From the NCBI RefSeq assembly GCF_900142955.1, contig NZ_FRCP01000011.1, forward strand, positions 186,001-250,000: a stretch of DNA of 64,000 bases. Reading direction: 5' to 3'. Each line of letters begins with the position of its first letter. Positions within the stretch are counted from its first letter, which is position 1. Below are positions 42,504 through 50,842 of the stretch, one piece after another. The translations under genes and the position numbers were made by a program. The notes beneath the pieces are model-generated. The model did no database searches. It was not told the DNA's origin and saw only the letters and a program-made list of their open reading frames with translations. Source of the DNA: Anaerosporobacter mobilis DSM 15930. GTDB lineage: Bacteria > Bacillota > Clostridia > Lachnospirales > Lachnospiraceae.

Positions 42504-42520
42504 AACAATAATTGTTCATG
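42504..42520. promoter_or_regulatory. Partial operator resembling the palindrome at 43598
   Basis: AACAATAATTGTT is an inverted repeat, and AATTGTTCATG within it matches one half of the 32-bp palindrome upstream of the methyltransferase pair. It lies 58 bp before the AraC-GyrI start, so the same regulator may act at both places. Confidence 0.35.
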
Positions 42521-42577
42521 AAATGTAAAGCAATTAATTATCCACTATGCCATAATTAGATTGAAGGAGGCGATGAT

Positions 42578-43489
42578 ATGGATATACTTAATAAAACTCA
42601 AATAGTAATTGATTTGATTGAATCGAATATGTTAGAAGTAAATTATGAGACGATAGCTAAGGTGACGGGAATTCCAATCGGGCTCTATCAACGAATCTTT
42701 ACTTACATATGTGATATATCACTAGCTGCATATATACGAAAAAGAAAGTTAACGTTAGCAGCAAAGATGATTCTACTCGACAGAAGGAATATAACAGATG
42801 TTGCTTTTGATTGTGGATATGAAAACAGTTCATCTTTCACGAGAGCATTCAAAGAATTGTTTTTGGTTCCTCCAGCCATGATTACAGAAGAGATTTATAG
42901 GGAACAAGCATATCAGCCGATTTCATTAACTGATAATGATACGTATTATGTATTGAAAGGAAGGAAGATTATGGCAGATATCGTGAAATTAGAGTATGAG
43001 GTTACAGAAGATAAACTATTAATAGGGATCTGTAATAAGGATTATGGGGTAACCACTAGCGAATTATGGAATGTGTTCTTTGGACAACAGTTTGATAAGA
43101 AATTAGAAGAACTTGAAGAAAAACAGATTGGAATGGAGGATTGCATTGGACTTGGGTATATGACTGATTTTATTAGTGATACAGGGCTTGGTGATACGTA
43201 CATAATTGGAAAGTATTTTGAAGTTGGAACGCCTATTCCAGCGGGAATGATAGGTAAGATTATTAAAGGCGGTATGATTGCAAGGGCACAGGTACGTGGT
43301 AAAAATCTAGATGAAATAATTAATAATTCTTATATTCTGATTTCTAGTATGGTCGAGAAAAATGGATATAGAATTGATTCGGATTTCTATTGGGTAGAAA
43401 ACTACACAGTAAGTAGATATTGTGATGCAGTAGAGCGTGGTGATAATCAGGTGATACTTGATTGGGAGATGCCTTGTAGAAAGGCTTAG
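42578..43489 (+). CDS. AraC-type HTH regulator with GyrI-like ligand domain
   Basis: The 303-residue protein has an N-terminal AraC double HTH (about 5-110: NYETIAKVTGIPIGLYQRIF...ITDVAFDCGYENSSSFTRAFKELF). A C-terminal GyrI-like/AraC_E_bind effector domain follows (about 130-300). This domain order is that of the Rob/SoxS-BmrR-like drug-responsive regulators, in which the GyrI fold binds hydrophobic cations. GGAGG precedes the ATG. Its gene neighbours downstream are a methyltransferase pair and, further on, an azaaromatic riboswitch with yjdF, which fits a region responding to toxic small molecules. Confidence 0.88.
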   Translation: MDILNKTQIVIDLIESNMLEVNYETIAKVTGIPIGLYQRIFTYICDISLAAYIRKRKLTLAAKMILLDRRNITDVAFDCGYENSSSFTRAFKELFLVPPAMITEEIYREQAYQPISLTDNDTYYVLKGRKIMADIVKLEYEVTEDKLLIGICNKDYGVTTSELWNVFFGQQFDKKLEELEEKQIGMEDCIGLGYMTDFISDTGLGDTYIIGKYFEVGTPIPAGMIGKIIKGGMIARAQVRGKNLDEIINNSYILISSMVEKNGYRIDSDFYWVENYTVSRYCDAVERGDNQVILDWEMPCRKA

Positions 43490-43571
43490 TTAGTAACGTT
43501 AACATTTCTATAATTATCATATTTTTTTATAGTAAAAAATTCTTTACAACCTAAAATAATTGGATTTTATA

Positions 43572-43629
43572 TTGACATACTCCTCGTATATGAATATAAT
43601 AACATATGAACAATTGTTCATATGTTATT
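43572..43629 (+). promoter_or_regulatory. Consensus promoter with perfect 32-bp palindromic operator
   Basis: TTGACA (43572-43577) and TATAAT (43595-43600) are both perfect and 17 bp apart. Starting at 43598, AATAACATATGAACAA is followed immediately by its exact reverse complement, ending at 43629. The dyad covers the end of the -10 hexamer and the transcription start. A repressor there would block a very strong promoter. Perfect dyads of this type are typical of TetR or MarR proteins. Confidence 0.8.
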
Positions 43630-43684
43630 GAGCAAAGGTAAGTTGCAAAAAGGTTTTTAACAATATCTGGGGAGGAGCGTGTTT

Positions 43685-44266
43685 ATGAATATGATACAAA
43701 TCTTAGGAATCTTCATCCTAGGGATATTCTATCTTGCGTATTTTGGTAAGATGCTAGGACAACGAAAAAAAGGGATACAGACCAATCAATTAGGTGTGGG
43801 GAAAAAGAAAAGACGTACGATGTTCACCGAGAGATTATTAAGAATAATAACAACTGTGATTGTACTCGTAATTATAGTCAGTATATACTTGAACACTACG
43901 TTTATTAGCAATAGGATAGTTCGGTACCTAGGAATTTTATTAATTGGGATTGGTACAGGAGTGTTTATAGTGGCAATGATTACCATGCGAGATAGTTGGA
44001 GAGCAGGAATACCACAAGGGGAGAAACTACAGATTGTTACCAAAGGCATCTACCGTGTTAGTAGAAATCCAGCTTTTCTTGGATTTGACTTAACTTATAT
44101 AGGTGCAACGATAGCTTTTGGAAATGTAGCTTTATTACTATTTAGTATGGTGGCAATTATTATGATGCATCTGCAGATTCTTGAAGAAGAGAAGTATATG
44201 GAAACTACTTTTGGAGGGGAGTATTTAACATATAAGAATAGAGTAGGCAGATACCTTCTATGGTGA
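43685..44266 (+). CDS. Isoprenylcysteine carboxyl methyltransferase/PEMT-like membrane protein
   Basis: The ~193-residue protein has four to five membrane helices. Its C-terminal half carries the PEMT/ICMT hallmark GIYRVSRNPAFLGFDLTYIGA followed by the ILEEEKYMETTFGGEYLTYKNRVGRYLL segment. These enzymes use S-adenosylmethionine to methylate lipids or small hydrophobic substrates at the membrane. The bacterial substrate is usually unknown. GGAGGAG at 43671-43677 sets ATG 43685. A soluble methyltransferase gene follows 69 bp later. Confidence 0.82.
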   Translation: MNMIQILGIFILGIFYLAYFGKMLGQRKKGIQTNQLGVGKKKRRTMFTERLLRIITTVIVLVIIVSIYLNTTFISNRIVRYLGILLIGIGTGVFIVAMITMRDSWRAGIPQGEKLQIVTKGIYRVSRNPAFLGFDLTYIGATIAFGNVALLLFSMVAIIMMHLQILEEEKYMETTFGGEYLTYKNRVGRYLLW

Positions 44267-44335
44267 GTCGAAGGAGTGTCATCACAGTAAACAAACTTAA
44301 CAAGTATCTTATTATTGTTATTAAGGAGAGTTTGT

Positions 44336-44959
44336 ATGAATAATCAATTGGTGTATAGGGGAATAGCAAAGTTTTATGATGTACTTGAGCATACCTATTT
44401 TCGTAACAAAGTGCGTAGCCCAAGAACTGCAGTGATGAAGTTCATTAAAGACTCTGAACAAACAGTACTGGATATCTGTACTGGTACAGGTACTAATGCA
44501 TTGGAGATTGCCAGATGTAGAGAGATGTCACGGGTTTACGGTATTGATAGGTCTAAGAATATGTTGCTTATGGCAAATGAAAAAAGAAGCAGTGAAAAAT
44601 TACATAACGTTGAATTCAAAGAAATGGATGCTACTAATATAGAGTTTAAGGATGGAACCTTTGATGTGGCATTATTATCTTTGGTACTCCATGAAACACA
44701 GACAAAATTAGCAAGTAAAATTATTAAAGAAGCGAAACGTGTACTGAAAGATAATGGTATGTTGATTGTAGTGGAGTGGAAACAACCGAAGACACTCTTT
44801 CAAAGAATATGTTTTTTACCAATTAGGTTATGTGAGCCAAAAGGGTTTCGTGAATTCCTTCATAGAGATATGCAGGAATATTTTGAACAATATGGTTTGC
44901 AAGTGCTTGATAAGGTGTCATGTAATTATTCTAAGGTGTTGGTTATTAAGAAGCGTTAA
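44336..44959 (+). CDS. Class I SAM-dependent methyltransferase
   Basis: The 207-residue protein has the Rossmann methyltransferase motifs. Motif I is VLDICTGTGTNALEIA (about 43-58), motif II reads VYGIDRSKNML, and FDVALLSLVLHET gives motif IV. It resembles UbiE/Methyltransf_11 proteins; the YRGIAKFYDVLE start is typical of phospholipid- or quinone-type relatives. With the preceding membrane methyltransferase it could perform successive methylations, for example of phosphatidylethanolamine, but that is inference. AAGGAGAG precedes ATG 44336; the longer frame from 44315 has no ribosome site. Confidence 0.82.
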   Translation: MNNQLVYRGIAKFYDVLEHTYFRNKVRSPRTAVMKFIKDSEQTVLDICTGTGTNALEIARCREMSRVYGIDRSKNMLLMANEKRSSEKLHNVEFKEMDATNIEFKDGTFDVALLSLVLHETQTKLASKIIKEAKRVLKDNGMLIVVEWKQPKTLFQRICFLPIRLCEPKGFREFLHRDMQEYFEQYGLQVLDKVSCNYSKVLVIKKR

Positions 44960-45030
44960 TCAATTTTAATTTATATAATTTGGATAGGTGGGAATTTCAC
45001 TGATTAAAATAACTATAATAATTCGCAATA

Positions 45031-45059
45031 TTGATTTCCTTTAAGTACTGCATTATAAT
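45031..45059 (+). promoter_or_regulatory. Promoter of the yjdF transcript
   Basis: TTGATT (45031-45036) and TATAAT (45054-45059) are separated by 17 bp, just upstream of the structured leader. Confidence 0.7.
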
Positions 45060-45065
45060 GCAATT

Positions 45066-45202
45066 ACAAAGATAAAAACATATTCCGGTTGGTAGTCCGG
45101 AAGCAGCTTTAGCTGTCAGTAACCTGCCTCCTTGGTTGTCCGTTCTTTGGTATCCGATACAGGATATGGACTGTAACAGTCACAAATATTTATAAGGAGG
45201 CT
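45066..45202 (+). ncRNA. yjdF-motif riboswitch (azaaromatic-sensing)
   Basis: The ~140-nt leader of the yjdF gene is G/C-richer than its surroundings and heavily paired. Stems include TTCCGG/CCGGAA (45083-45102), CAGC/GCTG (45104-45115), TATCC/GGATA (45151-45166) within GTCC/GGAC (45138-45171), and GACT/AGTC (45169-45181), close to the ribosome site. yjdF-motif RNAs occur directly upstream of yjdF in Firmicutes and bind many azaaromatic compounds. The identification rests on the downstream gene, position and structure. I did not align it to the consensus. Confidence 0.75.
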
Positions 45203-45207
45203 TCTTT

Positions 45208-45621
45208 ATGAGCAATATTCGTTTATTCGTGTATTATGATGAACCGTTCTGGGTTGGAGTTTTTGAACGTGTTGAGGAACAAAAGCTTACCGTATGTAAG
45301 ATGATTTTTGGAGCAGAGCCTACAGAACCAGAAGTATTAACATCAATACTTGAGCATTACTATGATTTGCGATTTAGTCCTTCTATTGTTGTCGAGAAGG
45401 AATCAAAGAAAAGTATAAATCCAAAGAGATTGCAACGTGAAATACACAGACAGATGGATTCAGTAGGGATCGGAACAAAATCTATGCAAGCTTTGAAGTT
45501 ACAACAAGAAGCAAGTAAGATAGAAAGAAAACGAAGTTCTAAAGAAGAGAAGGAAGCAAAAGAAAAACTTCTATATCAGATGAAACAGAATAAAAGAAAA
45601 GAGAAGCATCGAGGTAGATAA
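45208..45621 (+). CDS. yjdF: YjdF-family protein (DUF2992)
   Basis: The 137-residue protein begins RLFVYYDEPFWVGVFERVEEQKLTVCKMIFGAEPTEPEV, the conserved YjdF (PF11208) start. It ends in a very basic Lys/Arg/Glu-rich helix (about 100-137). Function is unknown. Because it follows an azaaromatic riboswitch, it is presumed to help the cell deal with toxic heterocycles. The basic tail suggests nucleic-acid contact. AAGGAGG lies inside the riboswitch end, so ligand binding could free translation. The gene has its own terminator. Confidence 0.88.
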   Translation: MSNIRLFVYYDEPFWVGVFERVEEQKLTVCKMIFGAEPTEPEVLTSILEHYYDLRFSPSIVVEKESKKSINPKRLQREIHRQMDSVGIGTKSMQALKLQQEASKIERKRSSKEEKEAKEKLLYQMKQNKRKEKHRGR

Positions 45622-45638
45622 CTTCGATGTTTCTTTTT
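45607..45638 (+). terminator. Terminator of yjdF
   Basis: CATCGA pairs with TCGATG around the stop codon, followed by TTTCTTTTT. Confidence 0.7.
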
Positions 45639-45790
45639 ACGAAAAAATACGAAAAAAGAACTTGTGTTCCGACTGCTGGAATGTTATTATATGTATAATC
45701 TTGCTAATATATGAATGAAGATCGATTGATAAGAGTAGGGGACAGTAATTGAGTAGACAAATATAAATAAATTAGAGGGAGGAAGTACCA

Positions 45791-46792
45791 ATGATCCATG
45801 TTGAAAATATGTCAAAGGAATTCATATCACCAAAGAAATATCCTGGATTCAAAGGAGCTCTTAAGGGATTGTTTTCTAATGAGAAGGTACGAAAATTAGC
45901 GGTAGACAATATATCTTTTGCTATTGCCAAGGGGGAGATGGTTGGTTACATTGGCAGTAACGGTGCGGGAAAGTCTACATCCATAAAGATGATGACTGGT
46001 ATCCTTACACCAACATCAGGTAAGTGTACAGTTAATGGTATTGTACCTTATGAAAACCGACAACTGAATGCAGCGAATATCGGGGTTGTATTTGGACAAC
46101 GTACACAGCTATGGTGGGACTTACCACTTAGTGAAACATTTTCGATTCTTAAAGAAGTGTATAATGTTAGTGATGAAGATTTTAAGAATCGAATGGAATT
46201 CTTGCAGGAGGTTCTTGGATTCGATAGTTTCATACATAGTACAGTGAGAACCTTATCTCTTGGGCAAAGAATGCGTGCGGACCTTGCAGCAGCATTATTA
46301 CATAATCCAAAAGTTTTGTATCTAGATGAACCAACCATAGGACTTGACTTGGTTGTTAAGGATAGTATGCGACAGGCCATCAAGGAAATTAATGCCGAGT
46401 ATCAGACGACGGTAATCTTAACGACGCATGATTTGTCTGATATTGAACAACTTTGTGAGAGAATCATTATAATTGATGAAGGTAGGGTGATTTATGATGG
46501 TACAATCGCCAATATTAAAGAACTATATGGTAAGCGAAGAAGTGTCACAGTAGATGTTATGGATATACAAGCATTAGAAGCTATTGATTTTCACGAAGTT
46601 TTTAATTTAAGTGGGGAATTGCTTGCCGTTGCCAAAGAACAATCTAGTATTTCCTTTGATTTTGATAAGAATGTTTTGAATATATCACATATTATCTCAA
46701 AAGTTATGGAAGGTACCGCGGTTAGAGATATCAAGATCCAAGATACCCAGATAACGGATATCGTCAAAGAGATATACAAACATGGGATGTGA
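45791..46792 (+). CDS. ABC-2 type exporter ATPase
   Basis: The 333-residue protein has Walker A GYIGSNGAGKST (about 55-66), signature LSLGQRMRADLAAAL, Walker B VLYLDEPTIGLD and H-loop TTHDL. An ~80-residue C-terminal extension is typical of the NatA/DrrA-like group that pairs with PF06182 permeases. The LSLGQRM signature, in place of LSGGQ, marks this branch. It would energise the two permeases encoded next; the gene ends at the start of the first. The exported substrate is unknown. GGGAGGAAG precedes the ATG. Confidence 0.92.
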   Translation: MIHVENMSKEFISPKKYPGFKGALKGLFSNEKVRKLAVDNISFAIAKGEMVGYIGSNGAGKSTSIKMMTGILTPTSGKCTVNGIVPYENRQLNAANIGVVFGQRTQLWWDLPLSETFSILKEVYNVSDEDFKNRMEFLQEVLGFDSFIHSTVRTLSLGQRMRADLAAALLHNPKVLYLDEPTIGLDLVVKDSMRQAIKEINAEYQTTVILTTHDLSDIEQLCERIIIIDEGRVIYDGTIANIKELYGKRRSVTVDVMDIQALEAIDFHEVFNLSGELLAVAKEQSSISFDFDKNVLNISHIISKVMEGTAVRDIKIQDTQITDIVKEIYKHGM

Positions 46793-46802
46793 GGTGGTTA
46801 GT

Positions 46803-47636
46803 GTGAAGAAACGTTCGTTACGTCAAAGTCTGCGGATATATAAACCATTTACCATTGGAAGGATACAGGAACAACTTGCCTATAAATGGTCATTCTATCT
46901 TTTTATCTTTTCAAGTATGTTCAGCTTGTTAGTAGGCTATTATCTGTGGAGGGCTATTTACCAGAGCAGCAGTAGTGAAGCGCTAAATGGTTTCACACAA
47001 AATGATATGATTGTCTATATTTTCATGAGTTTCATTACAAGTAATTTGGTAAGGGTAAGTGTAACTAGGGATATTGGTAATGATGTAGTTGAGGGAACAA
47101 TTGCAATGAATCTGGTAAAGCCGATAAATTATCAAGTCCGTTTGTTCTTCTCCTCCTTGGGAAATGTTTTGTTTCGTTTTCTTATGCCAGGATTACCAAT
47201 CTGGTTAGTGATGAGTATTGTGCGATATGTAAACCTTGGGGAGTTACCACCTTCTCCAATTGTAATAGTTTCGTATCTAGTAAGTGTTTGTTTAAGCTTT
47301 GGAATTATGTTCTTGTTTGATTTTTGCTTCGGGTTACTATCCTTCTACACTACCTACGTGTGGGGTCTTAATCTTGCTAAACAAGCAATACTAGGGTTTT
47401 TGACAGGTCAATTAATACCGCTGTCATTTTTTCCAGAAGCGATACAACGGATATTTGATTTTCTTCCGTTTGCGTCGATGAATTATATTCCGGTTATGAT
47501 TTATCTGAATAAGATGCCACTTGAACGAGTAATAATCTCAATGGGGATTCAAGTGATTTGGATTATAATACTATATCTAATAGCAAATTATTTTTGGAAA
47601 CGGGTAACCAAGAGAATTACGGTATTAGGAGGTTGA
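46803..47636 (+). CDS. ABC-2 type permease (PF06182-like), first subunit
   Basis: The ~277-residue membrane protein has six helices and the PF06182 pattern. It includes the conserved YLWRAIY segment, VTRDIGNDVVEGTIAMNLVKPINYQVR in the cytoplasmic loop, and PLSFFPEAIQRIFDFLPFASMNYIPV. GAGGTGG (46791-46797) sets GTG 46803 as start; an in-frame ATG at 46782 inside the ATPase gene is less likely. It forms a heterodimeric channel with the next gene. Confidence 0.85.
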   Translation: MKKRSLRQSLRIYKPFTIGRIQEQLAYKWSFYLFIFSSMFSLLVGYYLWRAIYQSSSSEALNGFTQNDMIVYIFMSFITSNLVRVSVTRDIGNDVVEGTIAMNLVKPINYQVRLFFSSLGNVLFRFLMPGLPIWLVMSIVRYVNLGELPPSPIVIVSYLVSVCLSFGIMFLFDFCFGLLSFYTTYVWGLNLAKQAILGFLTGQLIPLSFFPEAIQRIFDFLPFASMNYIPVMIYLNKMPLERVIISMGIQVIWIIILYLIANYFWKRVTKRITVLGG

Positions 47637-47640
47637 GCAG

Positions 47641-48432
47641 ATGAGGAGATATTTTCATCTATATAGAGTGTTTGCAACGCAGTTTATGAAATCGTTAGTA
47701 CAGTCAAAGGTAGATTTTATCATTGGCCTCTTAGGATTCTTTCTTTCGCAGATGTTTGGGATTGTTTTTTTGTCGTTGGTCTTTAAGCAGATTCCTAGTT
47801 TGAACGGCTGGACATTTGAACAGCTAGTTTTTATTTATGGATTTGCGCAGATACCAAGGGGAATTGATCATTTCCTTACGGATAACATATGGATGCTTGC
47901 AATGAGATATGTCATACGAGGGGAGTTTGACAGGTTCTTATTGCGTCCAATTAATCCTTTTTTTCAGTTAATCTGTGATAAGTTCCAAGCGGATGCGGTG
48001 GGAGAATTAATAGTTGGTTTTGCATTAGTTGTTTTTTCTGTTGTTAATCATACTGTGACGGTGACACCAGTGAATGTTTTATTGTTTATGATATCCGTGT
48101 TTGCGGGAGCTTTGATTTATACATCGATCAAATTATTCTTTGCATCCTTAGCATTTTGGATTAAGGATAGTATAGCAATTCTTCAATTGGCTTATGAGAC
48201 AGCAGACTTTGCAAAGTATCCTTTATCCATATATCCAAAGGGAATACGCTTCATATTAACCTATCTAATTCCGTTTGCCTTCGTAGCATTCTTTCCAGCA
48301 AGTTACTTTTTAACAGGAGAGAATGTGATAATGACAATTGGAGCAGAGGTGTTAATTGCAGGAATTGTTTGGATAATCGCATATGCAGTATTTCGTAAGG
48401 GGCTGACAGTGTACGAGAGTGCGGGAAATTAA
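47641..48432 (+). CDS. ABC-2 type permease (PF06182-like), second subunit
   Basis: The 263-residue six-helix protein carries the second-subunit pattern of this exporter type (ARRYVIRGEFDRFLLRPINPFFQLI-like loop, YPLSIYPKGIRFILTYLIPFAFVAFFPASYFL). Its ribosome site, GGAGG, overlaps the end of the preceding permease gene, so the three ABC genes form one coupled operon. Confidence 0.85.
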   Translation: MRRYFHLYRVFATQFMKSLVQSKVDFIIGLLGFFLSQMFGIVFLSLVFKQIPSLNGWTFEQLVFIYGFAQIPRGIDHFLTDNIWMLAMRYVIRGEFDRFLLRPINPFFQLICDKFQADAVGELIVGFALVVFSVVNHTVTVTPVNVLLFMISVFAGALIYTSIKLFFASLAFWIKDSIAILQLAYETADFAKYPLSIYPKGIRFILTYLIPFAFVAFFPASYFLTGENVIMTIGAEVLIAGIVWIIAYAVFRKGLTVYESAGN

Positions 48433-48567
48433 ATAGAGAAATAAACACTAATATTGTATAGAAACTACTCTAATTAATACACTATATCAAATCCAAAATT
48501 GATGCTAAAATATTGTAGTTTGTGATAATTTAAAATCAATTAGATATACTAGAAAGGCATAGAAGAA

Positions 48568-49605
48568 ATGAGTGTAGGAACGAGTAGTATTATGATTGGA
48601 TTTGCAATCTTGTTGTTTGCAGGATTGTGTCAAGGTAGTTTTGGATTAGGATATAAGAATTATCAACCATTAAAGTGGGAGGCATTCTGGGGTGTTTATT
48701 GCCTGTTTTGTGTCATTGTTCCGCTTTGTTGGGCTTGGTATCAAGTTCCTAATTTCTTAAACTATCTTTCGAATGCAGAAGTAAAGAATATCGTGGTACC
48801 AGTTATCTGTGGTACGATATGGGGGATATCTGCAGTAGGTTTTAGTAAGGCAGTTACCTATATCGGTATATCCCTAGTGTACGGTTTATCCATGGGAATA
48901 TCTGCGGTAATTGGTTCTATAATTCCATTGCTTACCATGGAAAACAAACCAAGTATAACAAGTATTGTATTACTTATTGTTGGTATGCTTGTTACATTGG
49001 CTGGTATTGCTGTTATAACAAAGGCAGGAATTGTTAAGATAGCAGAACAACAAACAGTAGAGAAAGACAATGCAAACAAAGATGGTAGAGCAGGCAAGGC
49101 TAAGATTGGTTTGTTATTAGCTATGCTGTCTGGTTTTGGATCAGGTGCTATGAATATAGGATTTGATTTTGCTAGCCCAATCGGTAATGCAATTATGCAG
49201 GATGGCTATGGTGAAACAGGAGCCAGTGCAATTCAATGGTTACTTGTTTTACTAGGGGGAGCCCTTGCGGGTATTATATATTGTATCATAGATCTTTCGA
49301 AGAATAAGACATGGGTAAGCTTTACATACAAAGGTAGTAAAAAACGTATTGTAATATTATTCATTACAAGTATTGTTTGGTTTGCTGCACTAGCAAGCTA
49401 TGGTATTGCTACTTTAATGTTGGGAGATATGGGAGCCGTTACCGGCTGGATTCTATTCAATGCATTGGCGTTAATTATTAGTAATCTTTGGGGAATGCAA
49501 TGTGGAGAATGGAAGGGAGCTAAAAAGGGCAAGAAGATCTTGCTTTATGGAAATCTTGTATTAATTATTTCTTGGATATTCATTGGGATATCGAATGCAA
49601 TATAA
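48568..49605 (+). CDS. RhaT-like sugar/proton symporter
   Basis: The 345-residue protein has ten hydrophobic segments and resembles the L-rhamnose-proton symporter RhaT of the drug/metabolite transporter superfamily. It begins with LFAGLCQGSFGLGYKNYQPLKWEAFW and continues GTIWGISAVGFSKAVTYIGISLVYGLSMGISAVIGS. No rhamnose catabolic gene is close, so the substrate is provisional. The AraC regulator and beta-galactosidase genes follow, but a terminator separates them. The ribosome site (AAAGGC) is weak. Confidence 0.82.
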   Translation: MSVGTSSIMIGFAILLFAGLCQGSFGLGYKNYQPLKWEAFWGVYCLFCVIVPLCWAWYQVPNFLNYLSNAEVKNIVVPVICGTIWGISAVGFSKAVTYIGISLVYGLSMGISAVIGSIIPLLTMENKPSITSIVLLIVGMLVTLAGIAVITKAGIVKIAEQQTVEKDNANKDGRAGKAKIGLLLAMLSGFGSGAMNIGFDFASPIGNAIMQDGYGETGASAIQWLLVLLGGALAGIIYCIIDLSKNKTWVSFTYKGSKKRIVILFITSIVWFAALASYGIATLMLGDMGAVTGWILFNALALIISNLWGMQCGEWKGAKKGKKILLYGNLVLIISWIFIGISNAI

Positions 49606-49641
49606 GCGAATGCAATATAAATAAGTGATTTAATTATGTAG

Positions 49642-49705
49642 TCGTAGCTAGTGGATTGTTCTGGAAGCATTCTTTCAGAATATTCCCACGCTGCGATTTT
49701 TATTT
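49642..49705 (+). terminator. Terminator after the RhaT-like gene
   Basis: TCGTAGC...GTGG pairs with CCAC...GCTGCGA, with an inner TTCTG/CAGAA stem and a following TTTTTA. Confidence 0.6.
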
Positions 49706-49811
49706 GGTAGAATTTTCGTAAGAAAGTATTCTATTACAGGACTTGAAAGGTTCCATGGAACCTTGTAATATAGAATTTATATAAATACAGTACCAATGGG
49801 AGGATACCATA

Positions 49812-50657
49812 ATGCCATTTGAAATATCAAATGAAAACTTTCGAAATGATACCATGTATCACCAATTTGGTTCGGATTATACCAATCTCTTTGGGTGTGG
49901 TTTTTTAAATAAAAAGGATAAAAAGTGTAAAGAAGAGAATAGTATCTTTAAGCATTATGGAATCGTTCTGGTCTTAAACGGCAACGGAAAACATATTGAT
50001 GAAGATGGGAATGAGACTACGGTTTACCCAGGATGTCTGATTCAAAGGATTCCGGATAAGAAACAATCCTTACATATTAATCCTGATGGTAGCTGGCTAG
50101 AGTTTTTTATATGTATCGGAAAGGGGATGTATGAGTCCTTAGTATCGATGGATTTACTAGATGGGAAACAAACTGTTTTAGTACCAGGGTTAAATCGTGC
50201 AATATTCGAACATTGTACAGAATTTCACCAATTAATGAAATTCTCCCATCCAGCAGAGATCAATATGTTGGTACCAGAGGCATTAAAAATTATTCTAATG
50301 TTCCACCGATTACATAAAGAAAATAGTAGTAATTCAAAGGATAGAGAGATTGTACATAAGGCTAGCATGCTTCTAGCAAAGCCTTCTTCATATAAGGTAC
50401 CAATTGCTAACATTGCAGAGGATTTGAATATTGGATATGAGAAGTTTCGAAAGATTTTTAAAGATATCATGGGGGTATCCCCTCATAGTTACGTAATACA
50501 AAAACGTATGGATATTGCAAAGACATATTTAATAGACAAAAACAAAAGCATCAAAGAAATTGCTTTAGAGCTCGGTTTTGCAGATGCCTATGCTTTTTCA
50601 AAACAATTTAGAAAATGTGTAGGTTTGTCACCGAGTGAGTTTCGTAAGGAGTGCTAG
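49812..50657 (+). CDS. AraC-family regulator of the lacLM region
   Basis: The 281-residue protein has an AraC_binding cupin-like N-terminal domain (about 30-110: HYGIVLVLNGNGKHIDEDGNETTVYPGCL). The C-terminal HTH (about 185-280) contains VPIANIAEDLNIGYEKFRKIFK and EIALELGFADAYAFSKQFRKCVGLSPSEFR. It is encoded 186 bp upstream of lacL in the same direction and is its most likely regulator. GGGAGGATACC precedes the ATG. Confidence 0.9.
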   Translation: MPFEISNENFRNDTMYHQFGSDYTNLFGCGFLNKKDKKCKEENSIFKHYGIVLVLNGNGKHIDEDGNETTVYPGCLIQRIPDKKQSLHINPDGSWLEFFICIGKGMYESLVSMDLLDGKQTVLVPGLNRAIFEHCTEFHQLMKFSHPAEINMLVPEALKIILMFHRLHKENSSNSKDREIVHKASMLLAKPSSYKVPIANIAEDLNIGYEKFRKIFKDIMGVSPHSYVIQKRMDIAKTYLIDKNKSIKEIALELGFADAYAFSKQFRKCVGLSPSEFRKEC

Positions 50658-50842
50658 GAAGAGCATATTTGATGTTACTAGGAATACAAGAATGTAATAC
50701 CATTTTTGACATCAAGAATACCTTTTCATCAATTGTATGATTTAGAATAATTTATTAATATGGTTTTATAGATAAGGGGTTATGACTATAGGCTCTGTTT
50801 TAGTTAAAATGGAGTGGAACAGTTGAAACAAGGAAAGGAAAC

